Shown here: piece by piece, positions 55,789 to 64,000 of the stretch
Layout: each line of letters opens with the position of its first letter
How positions within the stretch are numbered: the first letter of the stretch is position 1
Origin: Pholiota molesta
Taxonomy: Eukaryota > Basidiomycota > Agaricomycetes > Agaricales > Strophariaceae
Direction: 5' to 3'
NCBI GenBank assembly: GCA_014925825.1
Contig: JACGCK010000010.1
Coordinates: 682,001 to 746,000, forward strand
Length of the DNA stretch: 64,000 nucleotides
Made by a program: the position numbers and the translations under genes
The notes under the pieces: model-generated
What the model saw: the letters and a program-made list of their open reading frames with translations, nothing else
The model's database searches: none
What the model was told of the DNA's origin: nothing

Positions 55789-58700
55789 CTACTGCATGCG
55801 TCCAAGGACACGGGGCTGCGAGACGTCCGCCATGTTGATGAAGATATCGTCGGCAGGGTGGCGGTAGAGAGGAGCACGCAGGCGCTTCTGATCCAGATGG
55901 TGACCGATGAAACCGATGCTGCGTCCGAGGACGAAAAGACCGTTGAGGGTACCAATCTTGATGTACTCATCAGCCTCCTCGGCGGTGAACGCACCGCTGT
56001 CACGGAGGAGATCGACGAAGCAGACGGCGATGCATCCATCGACATTCAGGATAAGCTATAACCAATCATACATGAGAAAAACATTGAGATTGGGTGGAAG
56101 AGAAATGAACGTACGGTATCCTTCTTGGCAGTGGTGACCTTCTCGACGGCGAGGGCATAGTCGAGCAAGCTGTGGCTAGGGAAGTTCTTGAAGACATACT
56201 CCTTCACGAGCTCGACACGGAGATCAGGGTTGTTGACGCTCTTGATCTTGTGGCCGATACCGCTGACTATTCACACAATTAGCAACCCATACTCCAGTCA
56301 GACAGACAACCGGCACATACTAAGCTTGTTCGCCTTTCTCGAGTTGTCGACGAACTCACGGGGGGTGAGGCCAGTGTCACGAGCGTTCGAGAACATCGAA
56401 GCTGCCTCATCGAGAGCGCCTCCGAAGCGGCTACCGATGGTCAAGAGACCAGACGCCAACGAGGAGATCAGGTCCTTGCCCGCACGCGAAGCGACGATTG
56501 TGTTCATGGCACCAGAGACAGCGGGACCGTGGTCAGCAGTGAGCATCAACACCATCTCGATGAACTTGGTAGCCCATGGTGGGAGACCTACGCAGAAATG
56601 GACATCAAAAATACCGCAAGGGCAAAAAAGAAGCGACGAAACTTACGGCGCTTGAACCACAGCAAACTGACGACACCTCCGAGGCCGATATCCTCCTTGA
56701 AGACATCCGAGATCCTCATACCAGCGTACAGGAGCTCCTGGCCACGCTCGTCCGAGATGGTCGAGATGAAGGCAGACGGCTTACGGATCAAGCCGAGCTC
56801 CTGCGCCCACTTGTAGTCCATAGGGATAACCGGGGGCTCGACCTCGGGCTTGGGGCTGATGGTGCCGTTCCTGACGAGCGCCTCGTAGGTCTCCTTGAGG
56901 ACATGGGGCAGCTCTTCAAAGGTACCGGGCACGATGAAGCCCGCCTCACGCATGGCCTTGTTCTTGGCATCAGCAGTCTCCATGTCGCTGTTCGCCATCG
57001 AACCAGCGTGTCCGAACTGCACCTCCGTAGTGAACATCTTCGCGCAGGTACCGATGGCCCAGGCGACGATGGGCTTGCGGATGATGCCCTTCTTCACGGC
57101 ATCGATGACGCGGTACTCCTCGATACCACCAACCTCACCGAGGAGGACGAGCATCTTGCACTCGGGGTCTTGCTCGTAGCGGAGGAGATGGTCGATGAAG
57201 GTGGAGCCTGGGTAGCGATCACCACCGATGGCAATACCCTCGTAGGTACCGTTGGTGACAAGAGAGAGGATGTTGTTCAGCTCGTTGGACATGCCTCCGG
57301 ACTTGGAAACGTATCCGACGGATCCTGGGCGGTAGAGCTTGGAAGCAATGATGTTGTCCATCATTCTAGAAAGAAAAGAAAGAGATGTCAGCTGATGAGC
57401 TACAGAGAGGCTTTACAGAAAACATACCCTCCAGAGTTACCAATCCTGAAGCAACCAGGCTTGATACCACCAACAGTAGCGGGACCGACGATGAGGACAC
57501 CCTTCTCCTTGGCCTTCCAGAGGATCTCACGAGCGTGGCGTTCGGGTACACCCTCAGCAATCAAAGCAAGAGCCTTGATCTGGGGGAACTCGAGGCACTC
57601 AAGAGTGCTAGAGTACACACTACGCGAGCTGGCAAAGTTGACAACAACGTCAACATCGGGATGCTTGGCGACAGCCTCCTTGAACGTGGTGTAGACGGGC
57701 AGAAGGGTCTCCTTGGTTCCCCAGTAGAACTTCTGGATGTGGTGACCACCGAAGGGGTAGATCATGGCAGCGACGGAGGGAGTCTCGCGACCGCAAGAGT
57801 AGTCAAAGTCCAACATGCCCTGGATGGCACGGGGTTGGAGACCATAGACGAACGAGCGGGTGTTAGCATCGAATGGCCTGAACGAGGGGCGAGTAGTGGA
57901 GCCCTTGGTATCAAAGTGGACGAGAAGGTCGGAGGGCTGAGTGCGCTCTCCATCGGGGTGGATAGAACCCAAAGTGTCGTTGGGCTCACCAGCAGCGGCA
58001 ACCTGGGCAGGAGGAGTCTCGGCCTGAACAGACTTCAAGCCGTGGAGACCGGAAATGCTGGTCTTGGTCTTGCTGATATCGATGCCAAGGGCGAGAGGAA
58101 CGATCTCAGTGATGTGGGTATCGGGACCGAAGACACGAATGGGGACGCCTAAGCTCTCACCGAGCAGGCGCATGGCCTTGAGACCTTCCTGGTAGTTGGG
58201 ACCTCCACGACGAACAAAGATCTTGACCTGGTGGGCGATAAGCTGGTTCTTGAACTCCTTGAGGGCCCGGATGATTCCCTTGAAGGTGGCAGCGACATTG
58301 GTGAAATTGGCAATACCGCCTCCGATAATGAGGATCTTTCCCTTAGGGTTAGGAGTACCACGGGTGATCAGATCAACTAGATCACAAGTACGATATCAGC
58401 GCTCGCAAATTACTTGGTAATATGGGGCAACTTACCGATGGTCTTCGCGTATTCGTAAGTTTGACCTTCAGTTGGGGCACCACTATATTCACCGTAGTTG
58501 GCGAGCTCATCGGCGTATCCATGAGCGGCGATAGCGTCAGAGTAAACAACACTGGCACCACCACCGGCAACCATGGTCCAGATGCGGCCCTCAGCATTGA
58601 GAACAGTGAGTTTGAGGGAAGCACCGGTAGAGGCATCGAGTTTTTGGATGTATGCCTCCTCCTTGGTCAGATCACGACCGAAGGGAGCAGGCCAGACCTA

Positions 58701-59882
58701 GTGGGCGAATTAGTTCAAGAGCAGCAATAATAACAAGATAACACACCATGGGAGGTCCACGATCGGCAGACACCTTTCCGCCCTTGGCGGCGGTCTTGGT
58801 GGCTTCGTCCTCGTTTCGCTCATAGACGGACAAGTCACGAGCAATAGCCCACTTGGGGCCGCAAATGCTCTCTGCGGTCTGATCAAGTTTGGCGGCCATA
58901 TCGAGGTAGCAAACCTGCGGCTCTCCGCCCTTAACGGCATCGAGAACGACAAGGGGATTAATCTCGAGGTAGGCAAAGTGGAGATCAACGTAGACACTGT
59001 AGAGACGAATCAGGAAGTCGACAAGGGTATCTTTCTTCTCGGCGGGGACGTGGGTGAGGAGGGTTGCGGCAATGGTTTCGCGAGAAGGGAAGGGTTGAGT
59101 AACGGGAAGGTTGAGAACAAGGGCCTTGGCATCAACATCTCCAATATCGACGCCTCCCTCATGGGTAAAGAGGATCGAATCACCCTCACGAGCCGAGGTG
59201 ATGCAGACATAGTACTCGGTGTTGGATGGATGGGGGAGGAAAGGCTCGACAATGAAGTTGTTGAGGGTTCCGGTGATAGATTCGACCTGAAGGGAACATT
59301 GCATCAGTCACGTGTAGATTTTGGGACGCGTACTTAATAGCCGCCGGCAAGATACCGCCTCGAGCAAATCGTGCGGGAGATAATGCAGGCTCGCAGTGCA
59401 CTGATCATCGCGATAGATGGATGGATAACAACACGTTGCGTGAATCGAGGCAGCGATGGAACATATGCCAGGGAAAGAAGACACAAAATAAGGGCACGAG
59501 ACACACCTTTTGGGGCTTGCCTGCCCGTGCAGCGATCCATGGCTTCGCTTCGTCCCAGGTTTTGTTCAAGGCGAGGAGACCAGCCTTTCCGCGGCGCTTG
59601 ATGAGCTGATCGGGCTTCGCGACGAGCTTGGTGTTGAACACCCAGCCTGGGAGCTTGGTGTCAGGGGTGATGGAATCGGTTGCGGCGTCCCATGAGATCT
59701 GAGCAACCTTGACGGCGGGGTACTGGAACTTTGTTTTGACCTGGGCGTGGGGCGCGACGGGGGGTGCGCGCTCGAGCCAGTAGGCCAGGAGAAGCTTAGC
59801 GTCGTACTCGCGGATGGCTGGAACGAGGAAATGAGACTGGGCGAGATGTGCGACGCGTTGCAAACGTACCTTTGGACGACAT
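55789..59882 (-). CDS. ACLY: ATP-citrate lyase, fused single-chain form
   Basis: Nine exons: 59870-59882, 59507-59817, 58747-59286, 58436-58697, 57428-58376, 56647-57365, 56321-56587, 56115-56266, 55789-56055 (1159 aa, frame consistent). The N-terminal ATP-grasp/succinyl-CoA synthetase beta-like half starts [15 protein letters not shown] and includes [14 protein letters not shown]. The CoA-binding and ligase half contains [19 protein letters not shown] and the phospho-histidine motif VQFGHAG (His about 811). The C-terminal citrate-synthase-like domain includes [25 protein letters not shown] and [15 protein letters not shown]. It cleaves citrate with ATP and CoA to cytosolic acetyl-CoA and oxaloacetate for lipid, sterol and protein acetylation. 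The fused chain is the animal and basidiomycete arrangement; ascomycetes use two genes. Exon 1 encodes just MSSK. Confidence 0.97.
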
Positions 59883-61937
59883 GATGGTGGAAGAAAGAAA
59901 GAGGGGTGGCGAAGATTGGAGAAAGTGGGTTGATATATAAAAGAATTTTGCAACAGACCCTGGTCCGACGGAAAATCTAAAACAGGCGCGATTAATGTGC
60001 AAAATTCGAAAAATGGTGAAGCACCCCCAAAGTTCCCACGGCCACTGCGCGCGACAACCCGCACAAACTCGACCCATTTCTCTTTCTCCCCTTTTCTGCG
60101 GCCTGGGCGGACGCAACATCCACGCCGACCATCTCGCGAGACAAAGAACATATAAGTCGTGCCACAATCTTCAATTTGCTATCTTGCTTGATCCCCTTGT
60201 CCCAAATTTAAGCCTTATCCGACGGTTATCGGCGTCACTCACTCAGCGCTTCTTCTGACATATACATACGCTGTGTCCATGTAAAAGACAGGTTTTTCTT
60301 TACGTCCCATTTCACCAAGCTGCATAATTTGTGTGCTCTGCACGACCATCTGCATATCTGTCTTCCAAGCATCTGGACATCGCACCTCTTTTCTTCCGAT
60401 TGGGCAAGCTTATTCAAGGCCGACAAAGATCTGATCCGTGACTAGTTGACTAGTACGCCGTTTACACTTCGAACTAATCTGACATACAAACTATTTAGGA
60501 ACCCGACAATGGTGGAACTCCCGACAGGACAGACCAACCTAACGATAGAAGCACGCCCACGATAAGGCCAATTGCAAGTATACTTTAATTTTGGTGCACT
60601 CCAATACCGAATAACTCTAGTGTAGCCCGGGCGCCAACCCGGACAACGGTCTCAAATCTGGTCCGGGCTAAGCACTAGGAAAACTAATTTTGGGATTTGA
60701 CGTCGCTATTCTCGCACACTCTCACGTCGCGCTTCATAGCCAGCCTGCAAACGCGCCTCCGTCGAGTTTGTTCCTCGGATGACCAGGATATTGCGCGCAG
60801 GTAAACCCCAACGCGTATCTATGAACCCGAGTAACCCAATATCTGATAATTCACTCTAATCATCATTAGCTGAGCAACAAGTTCGGCGCCAGTTTCCGTG
60901 AGTCTGAGATTCCATGTATGGTTTGGGAAAAGGTTCACTGGCGTCGATGGGCCGCAGAATTCTGCAGATCCTTCGCCGGCCAGCTGACATGGGAATATGA
61001 CGCTCAGATACCGAGGTACAGGTAAGAAGTCGACCCAACCAACGAGGTTTCTTTTTGAACAGTCTATTCCGCGGGCCAGTATGAAGTATCTATTCCACTA
61101 AGTAGTCCCCTTCAGGGTCCGGCGCAGCTCAAGTATTTGGACGACGTGGAGACGAGCTGCAGGTGGGCGCGGAGAGTGGTTATCGTCGATTGGTATTTTG
61201 TGAATGGTGGCACCAAAGAAAATCATCGTACAGAGCGGGAAATAGAAAACAATTCGGTATGACTAAAAATAAGCACCAGGCGAGCGAAATTCTAGTTCCC
61301 TCAAAGAGTCAAGCGGCTCAAGCCAAGCAAAAACCCACTCTAAGCTGGTATAAGTGGTTCTGCGTCGCTCTGCCCAGCACTGCGGCAAATATGCACTGAG
61401 ATGGAAATGCTGCAGCTCAGAATGCCACAGATTGGCTCATACCAATCTCACATATTGGTAGTCATTGCGATCCTTCAAAGCTCTGAAGCAGCAAGAGGCT
61501 GGAGCTTTTCCACTCATCCTATGCACATTTAGCCTGACTGGTCCTTAGGTGGTGGGTGAAGAGATAGGTGGCAAAGGGGGCACCGTACCGAGGCGTAGAG
61601 GATTTAGGAACACAGAGGAGCATTATAATTTATAGTCAGAAAGTGTATTTATAGGTCCGATTTAAATGAAATCCCCTCATCCTACGATAACGTCTCCATC
61701 CTACGGTCCCGGATTCCTACCACAGCAGATTCAGACCACAGCCCGATACAGAAAGCTAGCAGATAGGCACAGAGGCGCTCATGAAAAAACAGCAAAAATC
61801 TGCACAGATCTAGGAAAAGTAGGTTTTCCTTGGGAGTCAAGACTAAAATTTAACTTTGTTACTTGAAGCCTGAGGCCTGAAGGACTTCGTGGCTGCTCAG
61901 GGCAAAACAAAAAAAAAGTCAGGTTTTACTTCTGAAA
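59883..61937. other. Promoter of ATP-citrate lyase and 2-kb gene-free spacer
   Basis: The lyase promoter lies in the first several hundred bases. The rest, up to a tRNA-Ala, has no frame with a domain or splicing. A hairpin at 60617-60678 is annotated separately. Confidence 0.45.
60617..60678. repeat. Imperfect inverted repeat hairpin
   Basis: CTAGTGTAGCCCGG at 60617-60630 pairs with CCGGGCTAAGCACTAG at 60663-60678 (two unpaired bases in the right arm). The loop is about 32 nt and itself GC-rich. It could be a solo element end or a structured 3' element; no adjacent gene explains it. Confidence 0.55.
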
Positions 61938-62023
61938 TGGACGCATTGGGAATTGAACCCAACACCTCTCGCAAACCATATCAAATGCTAAGCGAGCGTG
62001 ATAACCAACTACACCATGTGCCC
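61938..62023 (-). tRNA. tRNA-Ala(AGC)
   Basis: Same mature sequence as the other AGC copies (A5-C68 mismatch, G3-U70), with a 12-nt intron after position 37 closely matching that of the copy at 1-79. No T-run is directly adjacent; a T-rich stretch lies about 20 nt further 3'. It lies 165 bp upstream of a divergent protein gene. Confidence 0.9.
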
Positions 62024-62188
62024 ATTGAATTACCAAGTGTCCAAAATTATTCAAGTGTTTCTTTCAATGATACTTACCTAACCATCTTGTCTCGCAATTT
62101 GTTTCGCTTTCGCGGAACGTCATTATGACCTACTCACCATGGCTTACCACTGCCTACCATCGACATCTTTCACCAAAGTCCATTCACA

Positions 62189-64000
62189 ATGTCCGATACA
62201 AGCTCAAGCTATGACCCATCGTCCTTCAATCTCCACGGGGCCCTGTCGGCCTGGTTCCTCGGACCACAGGCAGAGAACGCCGCCCTGCTCAAGGATCTCT
62301 TCAACCAGGTCCTAGACACCCATGCGCAAGCACGGCAAGCGTATCACCCCGAAGACGGCGCGCTCACCACGCCCGACATCCAGGAATCCGCCGCGTTTCA
62401 ACAAGCCACCCGCACCCTGCGCCGGGAGGTCACAAGGCTCGCGGAGCTCTTGAAAGCGAAATCCATCCCGCTCTATTCTCCAAGATACGCGGGCCACATG
62501 GTGTTCGAGCCCAGCCTGCCGTCGATGCTTGGCTGGCTGGCAGCGATGCTGTTCAACCCGAATAATGTGGCCTTTGAGTCGAGTCCGGCGACGACTTCGC
62601 TTGAACTCGAGGCGGGCATGCAGCTTTGCGATATGATAGGGTATTCGAGAGAGGGCCAGATTCGGCCATGGGGGCATATCACCTGCGACGGTACCGTCGC
62701 CAACCTGGAATCCATGTGGTGTGTATATTTTCCGCCATCGACAATTACCACTAAATTCTCGTTTGAAGGGCTGGTAAGTGGATAACTCAATCCGTTTCAA
62801 TGGAGTTCGTGCACTAAAATCACGGTATTAGCCCGCAATCTCAAATTCTATCCGATCGCTCTGAAGGAAGCCATGCATCCCCAGGGACCTCTGGCTTTCA
62901 TCGCGGACGTATTTCAGATCCACAGATGCGCCACTCCGTACAAAATGTCGCTTTTCTACGATCTAAGCGCTTGGGACTTGCTTAATCTACGTCCAGAAGA
63001 GATCCTTTCGATAGCGAACCGACTTCATACGGAATTCGGGATCTCGTCAACCTTCTTAGATAAATCCCTCGCGCCCTATCTCATCCAGTCGCGCGGCAAG
63101 GACGTCTACGAAGCGAAGTATGAAATTAGAGACTCGATACAATACTTGATCTCTAGCACGAAGCATTATTCATGGCCAAAGGCAGCAGGTAAGTCGGAAT
63201 ATTCACATTTTCGATTATCGTGCTAAGAGCACTTTCAGCGATTACCGGCATTGGGTCCAGTAATGTTGTCAATATCGCCGTCGACGAGAACGCGCAGATG
63301 GACATTGCCGACCTCAGAAAAGCACTCGAAACAAGCATCACTAAGAAACAGGCCGTATATGCAGTGGTGGCCGTTATCGGGTCTACCGAGGAAGGCGCTG
63401 TCGATCCACTGGATAAAATAATCGAGCTGCAGAAATTCTTCCAAGCCAGAGGGTTGTCGTTCGTCGTCCACGCAGGTGCAGCCTGTCCCCATGTACCGGT
63501 TTTCGAGTTCTGTGCTGACTCCAAAATCAGATGCCGCTTGGGGTGGGTACTTTGCGTCCATGATCAGAGACAAACCCCAACATGACATCGGCGACGGCGT
63601 ACCCTCCTCGGCCGACGAGGGATTTACTACTGATACTGGCGCTCCGGCGTTATCGATGTTGAAAGAGCACACGCAACGCCAACTGGAAGCACTTCACGAA
63701 GCAGACTCTGTCACCGTCGATCCCCACAAGAGCGGATATTGTACCTATCCTGCAGGTGGTCTAGTTTAGTCCAATTTCTGCATTTCATTCGATTGAATTA
63801 ACGCCGTCGTTGTATCTAGTGTTATATGGATGGTCGCTTGAGGCATATGGTGACCTCGACGGCTCCGTACCTCAACCAAGGGAAGGATGGTGAAAGTATT
63901 GGCACGTGTGGCGTTGAAGGAAGGTAAGTTTAAGCTTTAGTTTCTCTAAAACAAGGCGCTCATGAACAATTCTTGTCGGGTAGTAAACCGGGCGCATCTG
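62189..64000 (+). CDS. PLP-dependent group II decarboxylase, truncated by window
   Basis: Exons 62189-62718, 62769-62773, 62832-63188, 63239-63475, 63531-63763, 63820-63923, 63984 onward; the 3' part lies beyond the window. Aromatic-amino-acid/glutamate decarboxylase fold: YAGHMVFEPSLPSMLGWLAA near residue 100, WGHITCDGTVANLES, the cofactor Asp block VVHADAAWGGY, and the PLP-lysine motif SVTVDPHKSGYCTYPAGGL. It probably decarboxylates an amino acid (tyrosine, tryptophan, aspartate or glutamate cannot be told apart here) in the cytosol. The junction ESMW-AA-RNLKFYP needs a 5-nt exon (GGCTG, 62769-62773) between two introns; the alternative 111-nt single intron with donor at 62721 would give ESMW-S-RNLKFYP, one residue shorter than the family norm. 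Confidence 0.85.

Noticed and set aside
240..62023. Interpreting the tRNA-Ala copies as a tRNA-derived SINE family.
   Set aside because: The copies stop at the mature tRNA ends and have no shared 3' body or A-tail, and all keep stems and an intron; most also have an adjacent T-run terminator.
1..64000. CRISPR arrays, prophages, operons and insertion sequences.
   Set aside because: The window is fungal nuclear DNA; no regularly spaced repeats, no prokaryotic gene layout and no transposase frame were seen.

Overview
The window is nuclear DNA of a filamentous basidiomycete, most likely an agaricomycete. The evidence is: dense genes broken by many 45-75 nt introns; single-polypeptide (fused) ATP-citrate lyase rather than the two-subunit ascomycete form; a DUF6534-type membrane protein of the mushroom kind; a TORC2 SIN1 and a SIN3 of fungal architecture; and intron-containing nuclear tRNA genes. 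Seventeen protein genes are supported (one cut by the right edge), plus one weak ORF, and eight tRNA genes (seven tRNA-Ala, one tRNA-Asp).

Layout. 0-2.7 kb: four tRNA-Ala genes around a CDF-like membrane protein with a Cys-rich tail. 3.0-8.0 kb: an AMID/FSP1-like FAD oxidoreductase and SIN1, divergent from one promoter region. 8.4-15.1 kb: a DUF3433-like multipass protein, a GNAT acetyltransferase and an EF-hand-like protein with five GGFL repeats, all on the minus strand. 15.5-16.9 kb: a secreted six-hairpin glycosidase whose near twin sits inverted at 48.3-49.6 kb. 18.5-25.3 kb: tRNA-Ala, an aldehyde dehydrogenase and SIN3. 26.3-31.8 kb: an unknown gene, HIS5, tRNA-Ala and a small basic disordered protein. 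32.3 kb: tRNA-Asp. 32.4-36.1 kb: 3.7 kb with no supportable gene. 36.2-42.1 kb: a 1794-residue, very GC-rich, mostly disordered protein ending in an RRM-like fold. 42.1-55.8 kb: a gene-poor, repeat-bearing accessory stretch holding the second glycosidase and the DUF6534 gene. 55.8-59.9 kb: ATP-citrate lyase. 61.9-64 kb: tRNA-Ala and a PLP-dependent group II decarboxylase running off the window.

The genes do not form an evident pathway cluster. They are mostly housekeeping genes: TORC2 signalling (SIN1), chromatin repression (SIN3), acetyl-CoA supply (ACL) and histidine synthesis (HIS5). They are separated by lineage-specific membrane, secreted and disordered proteins. The features most worth a second look are the inverted duplication of the glycosidase with its whole promoter, the concentration of tRNA-Ala genes (one re-specified to anticodon CGC), an over-represented 9-mer TGGGCGCTT dispersed in non-coding DNA and introns, GC-AG introns, and extreme micro-exons (5 nt in the decarboxylase; six exons of 14-36 nt in the DUF6534 gene). 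I found no convincing new multi-gene system. All exon joins were read by eye from splice signals and frame continuity.
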